Positions 26,834 to 35,241 of a stretch of 64,000 bases of DNA are shown in pieces (within the stretch, counting starts at the first letter, position 1; every line of letters starts with the position of its first letter). Made by a program: the position numbers and the translations under genes. Origin of the DNA: Conexibacter sp. S30A1. GTDB taxonomy: Bacteria; Actinomycetota; Thermoleophilia; Solirubrobacterales; Solirubrobacteraceae. The stretch is taken from assembly GCF_023330665.1 (NCBI RefSeq), contig NZ_CP097127.1, positions 1,240,001-1,304,000 on the forward strand, in the 5' to 3' direction. The notes below the pieces were generated by a model. That model was not told the DNA's origin. It saw only the letters and a program-made list of their open reading frames with translations, and searched no databases.

Positions 26834-27213
26834 CAGCCACCACAGAGCTCCTTGAAGTCAGACGTCGAAATGATCGCGGCACCGTCCTGATCGAGCCAAT
26901 CGGAGAACTGGATATAGCCACGGTCTCGCTACTCGCCGACGCATTCGACAGCCTCGCTGACGACGCGCAGAGTACACAGCGGATCGTTCTGGACCTCCGC
27001 GGGCTCACCTTCATGGACGCCACCGGCATCAACGAACTGCTGCACCGAAACAGTGAGGCCCAGCAGAACCGCCACAGCCTTGCCGTGATGCGGGGCGGTG
27101 CGTCCATCGATCGCCTGATCACGCTGACGGCCATCGACCAGCGCCTGGCCTTCGTCGACGGGCCCGACGACCTGAGACCGCCACTGCCGCCGGCCCTTGC
27201 CAGACCGGCGTAG
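26830..27213 (+). CDS. STAS-domain anti-sigma factor antagonist-like protein
   Basis: A 127-aa STAS protein. GTVLIEPIGELDIATVSLL, IVLDLRGLTFMDATGINELL and SLAVMRGG follow SpoIIAA/RsbV order. In these proteins a kinase phosphorylates a Ser in the D-S-(S/T)-G motif to control binding to an anti-sigma factor. Here the motif is D63-A64-T65-G66: the phospho-Ser is Ala, though a Thr follows. It may be constitutively active or use Thr65. It is coupled to the upstream 85-aa gene, and no kinase or sigma gene is adjacent. Confidence 0.85.
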   Translation: MTATTELLEVRRRNDRGTVLIEPIGELDIATVSLLADAFDSLADDAQSTQRIVLDLRGLTFMDATGINELLHRNSEAQQNRHSLAVMRGGASIDRLITLTAIDQRLAFVDGPDDLRPPLPPALARPA

Positions 27214-27624
27214 CGCGGAGCCGCCTCCCCCGCTTTGGGTGGTGCGCTGCCGAGAAGATGAGATGGAATCTCCGCCGCGGTGACGGCGAGCGCAGCGGCC
27301 AGACAGCCACATACGCGCCATGAGGACGAGCGGCCACGGGCAATTGCTCGGTTTCCGTCGGCGGCGAGAGCGTCGCGCTCACGACGCCCCTGATGCCGGG
27401 ACTCCAGTCGATCCGTCGCGCGCACGGCGGCCGTGGGCCGGCCCGTCGAGCAGGAGTTCGCAGCCCCGGATCGTGTGACTGGGCGCGTTTGGCTCCGGTG
27501 TATAATTCGGGCTGGCTCGCCCCAGCTTTCGGTGGGCTCGAAGTTCCGGCTCCAGCGCCCGGCCGGCAAGAGCGTGTCGCCCTCAGACGGTCGACACGGC
27601 AACTGCCGCTCAAGGAGCCTCGCC
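27214..27624. other. Intergenic interval carrying promoter-leader copy 2
   Basis: 411 nt between the STAS gene and the next small gene. The second promoter-leader unit occupies 27501-27583, with a 5' leader of roughly 110 nt. Nothing else is recognised. Confidence 0.5.
27501..27583 (+). promoter_or_regulatory. Promoter-leader unit, copy 2
   Basis: A perfect -10 TATAAT is at 27501-27506. TTCCGGCTCCAG is at 27544-27555, then CCCGGCCGGC and GAGCGTGTCG, both shared with copy 3. The small-gene ATG at 27625 lies 124 nt after the -10 start. Confidence 0.7.
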
Positions 27625-27894
27625 ATGTCCAACCGACTCAGCCGAACCTCGGGCGTACGCGCGGCCGTTGCTCTCTCACCGCCACCCGCTGCTGCCGAGC
27701 TGCGCCAGGACGCGATCAAGCAGAGCCTCAGATGGGCGCAGGAATCCGCCGACCGCGGTGACTACCCCGAGGCTGTTGGCTGGATCCAGACACTCGAGCT
27801 GATCGGCGAGAAGGTCCCACCCAGCTACGAAGCAAAACGCAGAGCGTGGGATGCCGCCCAGACCGTGAGACGACCCGGTCAGGAGCAAGCGTGA
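27625..27894 (+). CDS. Small helical protein of unknown function
   Basis: 89 aa. After a 25-residue low-complexity N-terminus comes ELRQDAIKQSLRWAQESADR followed by GDYPEAVGWIQTLELIGEKVP, which looks like two or three amphipathic helices. Not recognised. ATG 27625 has AAGGAG 9 nt upstream. The stop overlaps the next GTG (GTGA). First gene of a three-gene operon driven by promoter-leader copy 2. Confidence 0.7.
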   Translation: MSNRLSRTSGVRAAVALSPPPAAAELRQDAIKQSLRWAQESADRGDYPEAVGWIQTLELIGEKVPPSYEAKRRAWDAAQTVRRPGQEQA

Positions 27895-28244
27895 CCACCC
27901 AGTCAAGTTCCAACATCCAGACAGTCAGGTCGCACCTGAACTGTCCGCGTTGCGGGCTGACGATCGAATTGAGTGTCCCCTCACTCGCGATCAGACACTG
28001 CCCGCGGTGCGTCGCACGCAGTCATACCGTCGTTGACCTCTACGGCTCAGGGCTACGTGCCACAACGCTGGAAGCGGGGACCGTGCTCAAAGGCAACATC
28101 GCGACCGGCCGCACGGGCACATCTCGGGAGTCGCTGCGGCTCAATCGGGTGTTCTCGGGAGCGCCGAGGCGAGTCGGCTCGGCCGAGCCCGGCGAGGCCA
28201 GCGGCGCCGATCAGCGTCGAGACGGGCTCCGCTCGACCCGATGA
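27891..28244 (+). CDS. Small zinc-ribbon protein
   Basis: 117 aa. Residues 19-45 have two CxxC knuckles (LNCPRCGLTIEL and RHCPRCVARS), a four-Cys zinc ribbon. The rest is basic and low in structure (TVLKGNIATGRTGTSRESLR). Zinc ribbons of this kind bind nucleic acid or protein; the role is unknown. It starts at GTG 27891 with AGGAG upstream, overlapping the previous stop, and ends overlapping the next ATG. Confidence 0.7.
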   Translation: MTTQSSSNIQTVRSHLNCPRCGLTIELSVPSLAIRHCPRCVARSHTVVDLYGSGLRATTLEAGTVLKGNIATGRTGTSRESLRLNRVFSGAPRRVGSAEPGEASGADQRRDGLRSTR

Positions 28245-28435
28245 GCGTTGTCTGGGACCTCGTCCGGCGTGCCGCCTACCGCCACCGCTGTCGCCACGCG
28301 CGGCTTCCATGGCGGGAGTTGGAGGCCGAGGCCGCGCGCCAGGGTTGCTCTGCGGCGGACATTTTCTTCGACCGTACGGGACGTGGTGCTCACGCCGCGC
28401 TGGAGACCCATGACCAGGCGCCGTCAGGCCAGTAG
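28241..28435 (+). CDS. Small protein of unknown function
   Basis: 64 aa (VVWDLVRRAAYRHRCRHARL then PWRELEAEAARQGCSAADIFF). Not recognised; the central segment could form a short helix-turn-helix. Supported by the ATGA overlap with the zinc-ribbon stop. Last gene of the operon. Confidence 0.5.
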   Translation: MSVVWDLVRRAAYRHRCRHARLPWRELEAEAARQGCSAADIFFDRTGRGAHAALETHDQAPSGQ

Positions 28436-28495
28436 GAGCCAGGCGGAGTGCGGCAGCCTTGCCGTTCAAGCGCGGCGTGGCGCCAGCTACTGGTG

Positions 28496-28521
28496 TATGA
28501 TTTATGTTCGTCCGCTTTGCA
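28496..28521 (+). promoter_or_regulatory. Promoter-leader unit, copy 3, left part (cut by an IS)
   Basis: The -10-like TATGAT at 28496-28501 is followed by leader sequence up to the target duplication TTTGCA (28516-28521). The leader resumes at 30097 beyond the insertion. Confidence 0.6.
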
Positions 28522-30096
28522 CTCGGGTTTCGCAGTTCATAGGCCGGCGGCTGCCCATGCTTGCTGGACTTGGTTGATTTCCTGGGTTGTGGGGGTTCGG
28601 GCCTGTTCGGGTTGAAATTGGGTGGCGATGATCACTCGTCGTAGCTTGGCGAGCATGTCCTGGAATGATGGGGTGGTCTTGGAGAGGTACCAGGGGGCGC
28701 GGGCGCGATGCTCTGTGACGATGTCGGGGTGATGTCCGTAGAGCGCGTACCAGATGATCGTGAGGTCCATCGCCAAGAACTGGAATGGGACGGTCCGTTG
28801 CACGGCTTTCTCGGTCCGGTTGCGGGCATCACCGACGCCGAACAGTTCTTTGCCGTCCTGGAAGGCGACTTCGATCGGCCAGCGGTCTGCGTAGCGTTCG
28901 ACGATCTGCGCGGCGGTGGCGTGAAGGTCGGTGGTGATCAGCGCGATCTGGTAGCCGCACGGCTTGGTGTCGTCTTTGACGAGGATCACACGGACCGGGG
29001 TTTCGGCGCCGAGCGGCTCCCACAGGCAGTTGATCTCAGCCAGCTCGAGCGTCTCGGTTTTGCTGTAGCGCCTGACGGTCGTCTTTACCCATTCGGTGGC
29101 GGGGTCGGCTGCGATCTGTTGAACGCTTTCAAGCTGTTTGCCCCATTTGCGTGGCCGGCCGCGTTTGCCGGTGCGCGGCGGCGCAGGGGCGTAGATCACC
29201 GCGTTGCTACGCAGCCTCGATGTGATCGTCACCCGCTTGGGTGCAGCACGCCACGCCTGGCTGATGTAGGCGCTGTCACCGACCACGTTGATCTGGCGAT
29301 CCGGCAGCCGTTTGGCGAGCAGGCAGACTATCTCCCTGGCCAGCTTGACCTTCCCGGGCCGCTCAGGATCGGGCTTGTGCTGCTTGACGAACTGTTCGCG
29401 CCGCGGCTGCCAGAGCCGGAACAGGACCGGCAAACATACGGTGCGCTGCAGGAACGGCAGCTTGACACAGATCCCGGCCACGATCCAGTTGTTCCCCCAC
29501 GCGACCGAGCCTGAGCGGCTGTTGGCGGTCGCGTCGTGATGCCAGAAGGTGCCGTGGATCCGGCGTCCCCTGCGTTTCAGGAGCGTGTCGTCGACCGCGA
29601 CCAGCACGCTCGCACCCGGTTCTGTGAAGCGCTCAACGATCAGGCAGGCGAGCCGTAACCCGAGCTCGTCCACGGACCAGCGGGCATTGGCGAAGAACCG
29701 GTGGCAACGCGCGTGATGCCACACCCCCGACAGCCTTGAGCCTGTCAGCATCCCGGTCACGCACCGCAGAGAGGTCTGCGAGACCTGACCGACCAACACC
29801 CCCCGGAACGTCTCAAACGTGGGACGGGTGAAACACGACTCAAACAGGACAAGCAGCTCGTTCAGCGAAGATGGGACGCAGAGCATCGGCGGCAGCCTCC
29901 AAGAGAAGCCGCGCAGCGTGCCTCCCCTTGGCCGCGACGGACGGGTTATGTTGACAGCAACCGCTTTCGCGCAAGCCGCCGATGCTCCTTCCCCGACACC
30001 GCGCCAACAGGCCACACCAGCCCGCCACGGCCCCGCCCACCACCACCACCTGCTACGCCGCTATGCCGCTACAGGCCCAAAAGTGCGAAACCCGAG
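28522..30096 (-). mobile_element. Insertion sequence A, 1575 bp, IS701/IS4-like
   Basis: The terminal inverted repeats CTCGGGTTTCGCA (28522-28534) and its exact complement (30084-30096) bound one transposase gene. The flanking 6-bp direct repeat TTTGCA (28516-28521, 30097-30102) marks the target duplication. A related, diverged copy is at 61523-63100 and a remnant at 49102. Confidence 0.9.
28537..29886 (-). CDS. DDE transposase of IS A
   Basis: A 449-aa DDE transposase. VAVDDTLLKRRGRR (first Asp), INVVGDSAYISQAW (second Asp) and YADRWPIEVAFQDGKE (Glu) form the catalytic triad region. I place it in the IS701/IS4-like DDE group, but the family is not certain. ATG 29886 corresponds to the start of the second copy; an upstream in-frame extension to 30015 is probably not translated. 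Apparently intact. Confidence 0.85.
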   Translation of the reverse strand: MLCVPSSLNELLVLFESCFTRPTFETFRGVLVGQVSQTSLRCVTGMLTGSRLSGVWHHARCHRFFANARWSVDELGLRLACLIVERFTEPGASVLVAVDDTLLKRRGRRIHGTFWHHDATANSRSGSVAWGNNWIVAGICVKLPFLQRTVCLPVLFRLWQPRREQFVKQHKPDPERPGKVKLAREIVCLLAKRLPDRQINVVGDSAYISQAWRAAPKRVTITSRLRSNAVIYAPAPPRTGKRGRPRKWGKQLESVQQIAADPATEWVKTTVRRYSKTETLELAEINCLWEPLGAETPVRVILVKDDTKPCGYQIALITTDLHATAAQIVERYADRWPIEVAFQDGKELFGVGDARNRTEKAVQRTVPFQFLAMDLTIIWYALYGHHPDIVTEHRARAPWYLSKTTPSFQDMLAKLRRVIIATQFQPEQARTPTTQEINQVQQAWAAAGL

Positions 30097-30156
30097 TTTG
30101 CACCTCGGCGGATGAAGTTTTCCGGCTCCAGATCCCGGCCGGCGTGAGCGTGTCGG
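30097..30156 (+). promoter_or_regulatory. Promoter-leader unit, copy 3, right part
   Basis: After the duplicated TTTGCA the leader resumes with CCTCGGCGG, then TTCCGGCTCCAG at 30120-30131, then CCCGGCCGGC and GAGCGTGTCG. With the insertion removed, the motif lies 43 nt after TATGAT, as in copy 2. The IS now separates the -10 from this leader. Confidence 0.6.
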
Positions 30157-30193
30157 CCAGCCTGTCGGCACTGAGCAACGCGTCAGGAGCCGA

Positions 30194-30484
30194 TTGACCG
30201 GATTCTCCCCTCAAACGAACTGTCCCGAACGCCACGCGCGTTCCCCATGGCGGTGCGCGCCGTGGTCACTGCCGCGATCTGACACGCATCCGCCACCCCA
30301 TGCCGTTCCCGCTGGCAACAGGCTCGCGGTGTCCTCGCCATGGCGGGCGAGAGCGAGTAACCCGAGAGCGACTCGCACTCCGATCACCTGGGAGAGTGTT
30401 CGGTGTCGACGACTCTCGTCGAGAGCCTGCGCTGTCACCAAGGCGTTCGCTGTGCGGCGTCACAACGGCAACTCCCATGGGTAG
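30194..30484 (+). CDS. Possible small gene after leader copy 3
   Basis: 96 aa from TTG 30194 with AGGAG just upstream, at about the position expected from copies 1 and 2. It has one N-terminal CPERH and scattered Cys but no fold I recognise, and it overlaps the next frame. It may be a degraded zinc-ribbon gene. Low certainty. Confidence 0.25.
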   Translation: MTGFSPQTNCPERHARSPWRCAPWSLPRSDTHPPPHAVPAGNRLAVSSPWRARASNPRATRTPITWESVRCRRLSSRACAVTKAFAVRRHNGNSHG

Positions 30485-31100
30485 CTACGCAAACCTCGAC
30501 GCCGAAACGGTTCTGCAAGGCTCTGGCAAAGTATCCGGGGGCGATCGGACCTACGGGCCAGCTGTACAGAACTTGTTGGCGCAGCCCGAAGCGGTCAGGG
30601 GACCCGCCGCCAGTTTGGCGACGGGCGCTGAGAGGACCAGCGCCGGTCTACGCGACGCCCCCACCCGCGCGCTGCCGGGAGCCGCTCGTGCGCGGCTCTC
30701 CCGCTTGGCGCCAGCGTTGCGTAACTCCCTCACGTCCCCGTATCGACTGGCCCGAGCTCGCAGGACCGGCTCAGGGCCGGCGGATCGGGCCAGGCCCGTG
30801 GGTGCGGCGGACTTGAACCAGGCGCGCCTGCTGGCGTTGCTGGGCCGCGGCACGCTGACGATCGGCGAGATGTCTGAGCGGGGAATCGACGCCCCCGCCC
30901 AGGCCGTGTACGACCTGCAACTGGTAGGTCATGTCATTGAGCGCGCTCCGGTGAGAGATGAGAGCGGACAGCGATCTCTGCGCTACCGCCTGGTCACAAA
31001 CTCGCGCGCCCCAGCACAGAGCACGAGCCGGTTACAGCGCCGTCGTGCCGCTGAGTCAGCCACACGGCCGCTTTCCGGGGACAGCGAATGCGGACGCTGA
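30300..31100 (+). CDS. Protein with C-terminal winged-helix-like domain
   Basis: Up to 266 aa. The last third (LNQARLLALLGRGTLTIGEM, ERGIDAPAQAVYDLQLVGHVIERAP, then LRYRLV) reads as a winged helix: helix, LTIGEM turn, recognition helix, and a beta-wing ending YRL. The N-terminal two thirds are basic and low complexity. An early CPRHGGRERV may be a worn zinc knuckle. The true start is uncertain (ATG 30300 or 30477). It lies downstream of the IS-split promoter unit. Confidence 0.5.
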   Translation: MPFPLATGSRCPRHGGRERVTRERLALRSPGRVFGVDDSRREPALSPRRSLCGVTTATPMGSYANLDAETVLQGSGKVSGGDRTYGPAVQNLLAQPEAVRGPAASLATGAERTSAGLRDAPTRALPGAARARLSRLAPALRNSLTSPYRLARARRTGSGPADRARPVGAADLNQARLLALLGRGTLTIGEMSERGIDAPAQAVYDLQLVGHVIERAPVRDESGQRSLRYRLVTNSRAPAQSTSRLQRRRAAESATRPLSGDSECGR

Positions 31101-31364
31101 ATGCCACGAGGACCAGGACCATCCGCGCAGCACGGCAGAGGTGTCGTGGAAACCTGCGCCGCTCACGGCTACCGGAGACCGACCGGGCGCGGTTGCTGGG
31201 TGTGCCACGGGCGGGAAACGTGACTGGTCTGACCGATGGGGGTAGTGCTGATCATCGGTGCCCCGACGCTGAAACTCGGCGTGGGCTCACGCCTCAGCAA
31301 GCTGCGGTGGAACAACGGCCACCGACCAAATGACCTTTCGACCAACCAACAAAGGGAGCATTCC

Positions 31365-31583
31365 ATGCACAAGAACATGAGCAACCATGACCGGCGTCTG
31401 CGGACAACGCTGGTCGCGCCGGTGGCGGTCATCCTCGGCATCCTGATGGGCCCGGCATCGATCGTGTCGATCATCCTGTACCTGGTCGCAGGGGTGATGG
31501 TTGCGACCGGAGCCACGGGCTACTGCCCAGCCTACTCGCTGGTGCATTTCGATAGCCGCGGGCAGCGCCAAGTTCCGCGCTGA
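31365..31583 (+). CDS. DUF2892 (YgaP transmembrane-domain) family protein
   Basis: A 72-aa inner-membrane protein. RRLRTTLVAPVAVILGILMG forms the first TM helix, IVSIILYLVAGVMVATGATG the second, followed at once by YCPAYSLVHF, the family's CP.Y signature. ATG 31365 has AAAGGGAG upstream. Such proteins often accompany rhodanese or thiol-stress genes; none is adjacent, so the role is unknown. Confidence 0.75.
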   Translation: MHKNMSNHDRRLRTTLVAPVAVILGILMGPASIVSIILYLVAGVMVATGATGYCPAYSLVHFDSRGQRQVPR

Positions 31584-31690
31584 GCAACGCGCGTCGGGGT
31601 GCCATCGGCATGGGAGCCGCAATGGACAGCAACGGCCGGGGCCGCTGTGACAGACGCCGCGGCCTCGGCCGCGCCGAGGAGCCACCCTGC

Positions 31691-31721
<31 letters not shown>

Positions 31722-31885
31722 GCTGACGGCCGTGCGCGGGATCGACCTTGCGGCTGGCGATGGGCGCGGAACAACCCGGCTGGCGCAACGGGGCCGGCAC
31801 CGGGACCCGGCCTCGTGCTGATTTTCGGTCTCCAGGCGCGGAGCGAGCAGCCGTGGATGACGCTTCGCAAGGGCCGCCGAACCCC

Positions 31886-34099
31886 GTGAGCAAGCGGCCG
31901 CGGACAGAGCCGGCGCGGTCCTCGGGGCGCCCAACGCGAGACCAGGGCGCGGCGGGCTCGGCCGGTCCGGACGCGACGGTAACAGCGGATGCGCAGCTGC
32001 CAAAGCTCGATGAGTCGTCGCTGCGGGCACTCGCCGAGGTCGGCCGCCGCTGGGGCCCGCCGGAAGCCGCACCGGATCCCCGGCGAGCCTCACTGCCGCT
32101 GGACCCTCAGCTCCGCTACCGGTACGACAGCCGCCATGAGCGAGGAGCGTTCGTCCAGGTCCACCACCCGCTGGCCAGCGGCCAGGATGAGCTGGAGGCC
32201 ACACAAGCCGGCGGCGAAGATACCCGCCTGGGCCGGGTCGGCCACCACGTCCGGCGCCTGGTGATCGGCCCTCCGCTGCGCAGCTCGGCCGTCGCCGCGC
32301 AGCGAATGGGAAAGCTTCTGGCACTACCGGTGTTGTCTCCTGACGCGCTCTCCTCGGTCGCCTACGGCCCCGAGGCGATGATGGCGATCCTGGTCGCGGC
32401 GGGGAGCGCAGAGCTGAAGCTCTCCCTACCGATCGGGGCGGTGCTGGTGGCGCTGATGGTCTCTGTCGGCATGGGATACCGGCAGGTCATCCGTGCCTAT
32501 CCGAACGGGGGCGGCTCATACATCGTGGCCAGCGACAGCCTCGGCCCGCGCTGGGGCCTCTTGGCTGGTGCCGGCCTGATCGTCGACTACATCCTCACGG
32601 TGGCAGTATCGGTCGCCGCGGGCGTGGCGGCGATCACCTCTGCAATCCCTGCTGCCAGCCCTTGGGCGGTCCCGATCGGGCTGGTGGTGATCGTGCTGCT
32701 GGTGCTTGCCAACCTGCGCGGCGTTGGGGCGGCTGGCGCCGCCTTTGCGCTGCCGACCTACATGTTCATTGTCGCGATCGCGCTGATCACAGTGGTCGGG
32801 CTCGTCGACGCCGGGTCTCACGGTTTTGCCGCGGTGCCACCCGCCACCCACGGCGCCAGCGAGGCGCTTGGCCTGCTGCTGATCCTGCGGGCGTTCGCCT
32901 CAGGCGCGACCGCAATGACCGGCATTGAGGTGATCTCCAACGCGGTCCCGGTGTTCAAACCACCAGAGGCCGACAATGCGCGCCGCACGCTCACGGTCAT
33001 GCTCGGGTTGCTGGTGACGATGTTCATCGGCGTCCTGGTGGTCGCCCACCTGGATGGAGCTAGCCCCGGTTCCGAAACGGTGCTGTCGCAGATCGCCCAT
33101 CGCAGCGTCGGCGGTGGGCTGCTCTACGGCTACGTCCAGCTCTCCACCACGCTGATCCTGTTGATCGCCGCCAACTCGGCCGCCAACGGCTTCCCGAGGC
33201 TGCTGTATTTCATGGCCCGTGATGACTTCATACCGCATGCCTTCCTGCACATGGGTGACCGGCTCGCGTTCTCTGTGGGAATCGTCGTGCTGGCCGTGCC
33301 GGCCGCCTTCCTCTACGCGATCTTCGGCGGCCAGACGGAGCCGTTGATCCCGCTTTACGCGATCGGCGTGTTCGTTGCCTTCACCCTGGCCCAGAGCGCC
33401 ATGGTCGCCCACTGGCGCCAGCACCACGCGAGCGGGTGGCGCCGCGGACTGTTGATCAACCTGCTCGGCGCGATCCTGTCCGGGGCAGTGGTGCTGATCG
33501 CGCTGGTCACCAAGTTCACCTCGGGCGCCTGGATCGTGGTCCTGCTGATCCCGATGATCATCGTCGCCTGCCTGAGCGTGCACCGCCACTACCAGCTTGC
33601 CCAAGCGGCGCTCTACCCGGCTGTGGAGGATGCTGCACTGCCGTCAACTGACGCAGGGGCCAGAACCTACGAAGGCCAGGACGCCCCAGCCGAGATCACC
33701 CACCTGGCGGTGGTGCCGGTCGCGGCACTGGATCGCTCCGCTCTGCGAGCGCTGGCCTACGCGGCCTCGCTGAACATTCCCACCCTGGCCGTTCACGTCA
33801 GCCCGAGCGACCAGGAGGCCGATCGGTTCCACCGCTACTGGCAAGACTGGGGCGACCACCTCCCATTGGAAGTACTCGTCTCACCCTATCGCACCACCCT
33901 CGCACCGCTGGCCAACTACATCGAGGCGCTGCACCTGCAGCGGCCCGAGCTCACCCTCACCGTGGTCGTCCCACAGGTCGTCGTCCGGCACAGCTGGCAG
34001 CGGACGCTGCACAGCCGCACCGGACAACGCCTGCGCAGGGCCCTCAACCATCAACCCGGGATCGTGATCACCAGCATCCCCTTCCACCTGCCCAACTGA
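31886..34099 (+). CDS. APC-superfamily permease with C-terminal cytosolic domain
   Basis: About 737 aa from GTG 31886 (the frame is open to 31748; the start is uncertain). A long charged N-terminus of roughly 150 residues precedes a permease core of about 12 TM helices beginning PVLSPDALSSVAYGPEAMM, the usual first helix of this APC subgroup, and YPNGGGSYIVA. A C-terminal soluble domain (ITHLAVVPVAALDRSALRAL, IPTLAVHVSP) looks UspA-like. Substrate, an amino acid or cation, is unknown. It stands beside another UspA-like membrane protein, which hints at stress or pH response. Confidence 0.8.
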   Translation: MSKRPRTEPARSSGRPTRDQGAAGSAGPDATVTADAQLPKLDESSLRALAEVGRRWGPPEAAPDPRRASLPLDPQLRYRYDSRHERGAFVQVHHPLASGQDELEATQAGGEDTRLGRVGHHVRRLVIGPPLRSSAVAAQRMGKLLALPVLSPDALSSVAYGPEAMMAILVAAGSAELKLSLPIGAVLVALMVSVGMGYRQVIRAYPNGGGSYIVASDSLGPRWGLLAGAGLIVDYILTVAVSVAAGVAAITSAIPAASPWAVPIGLVVIVLLVLANLRGVGAAGAAFALPTYMFIVAIALITVVGLVDAGSHGFAAVPPATHGASEALGLLLILRAFASGATAMTGIEVISNAVPVFKPPEADNARRTLTVMLGLLVTMFIGVLVVAHLDGASPGSETVLSQIAHRSVGGGLLYGYVQLSTTLILLIAANSAANGFPRLLYFMARDDFIPHAFLHMGDRLAFSVGIVVLAVPAAFLYAIFGGQTEPLIPLYAIGVFVAFTLAQSAMVAHWRQHHASGWRRGLLINLLGAILSGAVVLIALVTKFTSGAWIVVLLIPMIIVACLSVHRHYQLAQAALYPAVEDAALPSTDAGARTYEGQDAPAEITHLAVVPVAALDRSALRALAYAASLNIPTLAVHVSPSDQEADRFHRYWQDWGDHLPLEVLVSPYRTTLAPLANYIEALHLQRPELTLTVVVPQVVVRHSWQRTLHSRTGQRLRRALNHQPGIVITSIPFHLPN

Positions 34100-34377
34100 C
34101 CCGGCCATCGACGTCTTGCACGCAGCCGGGCCTGGCCATGCGCGGCAGGAACGGTCCTCGTTTCCGCCACTTGCTCAGTGACGCAAGCGTGATCGCACTG
34201 CGCGACCGGGTGTGCGGAGCTTTGCGGCGCCACGCCGGAGCGCCTGACGCCACTCTCCGCTCACCATGGTCGCGTGGCTGGGGTCCCGGACACCGCCATC
34301 GCGCGCGCCTTCGGTCCGCGTGACCGGCACTGTGCCGCCCTCTGACTCCCATGCCTCGATCGCTACCTGGTCCGGGC

Positions 34378-35241
34378 TCATGTCGACGCCCGGTCTTTGC
34401 CAAGGGCGTGCGTGGCTGCTGCAGCCACGGAGGCCTCGACCTCTTCGGCGCCCTCAGGCTGCGGTGCGGCGCGCGGCGAGCCAGGGCTCGGATCGACCTC
34501 GGTGACCCTCAGGCCGAACTGTGACCTGACGCGCTCAGCGAACGTGCTCGCGTCAGTCCAACCGGCTTCGCCGCCGTTGAGCATCACGACCTCGCTGGCC
34601 GGGAACTCCCGCAGTCCGTCGAGCAGCGAGGTTATCGGCTGCCCGACAACCGTGTGTCCCGTCGCCCGGACGCCGTTCCTGAGCAGTGTTTGTAAGCCGG
34701 CGTTGACGCGGCCTTGCGCGACCCGCTGCTCGGCGTCGATGTCGCCCAGCACGCTGTGCAACCAACCGGCCGCGACGACCTGAGCGATCACTGTCACGTC
34801 CGTCTCTGAACGTGTGCCGCGGCTGCACACCTCCGCACAGAGGCGCGGGTCTTCAAGGCCGCGATTGGCAATGACCAACACATGATGGCGGCCCTCGGCA
34901 GGCGCGAACCTGGCCGCGCCCATTGTCCCCAGGGTCACCGTCGCCGGCGCCTCCGGATGGTCGGCGAGCAGCAGCATCAGCCATACCAACGAGCCCGCGA
35001 TCACGACCACTTCCAGGCCCGACGCCACTGGAAGCATCCACACGGCTCTGGTTTTGACAAGTACCGCAACCAGAGCGATAACCAGCAGCGAGAGGCCAAC
35101 GAAGAGAGGGAGCAGTATCGCCCCACCCCCGCTCGGCTCGGGCTGCAGTGCTCCGGTGGCATGAACAGCCGACCTGCGCTGCGTCGACGCCGCGTACGCA
35201 TCTTGCTCAGCTGCGCCGGTCCACTGCGTGTGGTGTTGCAT
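34378..35241 (-). CDS. Two-TM membrane protein with UspA-like domain
   Basis: 287 aa. A short N-terminus is followed by two TM helices (about residues 40-60 and 72-92), then a soluble alpha/beta domain: HHVLVIANRGLEDPRLCAEV, TDVTVIAQVVAAGWLHSVLG, ASEVVMLNGGEAGW. That domain resembles universal stress folds without the classical ATP loop. ATG 35241 has AGGAG 9 nt upstream; a longer frame exists but is unsupported. It converges on the APC permease. Function unknown. Confidence 0.6.
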   Translation of the reverse strand: MQHHTQWTGAAEQDAYAASTQRRSAVHATGALQPEPSGGGAILLPLFVGLSLLVIALVAVLVKTRAVWMLPVASGLEVVVIAGSLVWLMLLLADHPEAPATVTLGTMGAARFAPAEGRHHVLVIANRGLEDPRLCAEVCSRGTRSETDVTVIAQVVAAGWLHSVLGDIDAEQRVAQGRVNAGLQTLLRNGVRATGHTVVGQPITSLLDGLREFPASEVVMLNGGEAGWTDASTFAERVRSQFGLRVTEVDPSPGSPRAAPQPEGAEEVEASVAAAATHALGKDRAST

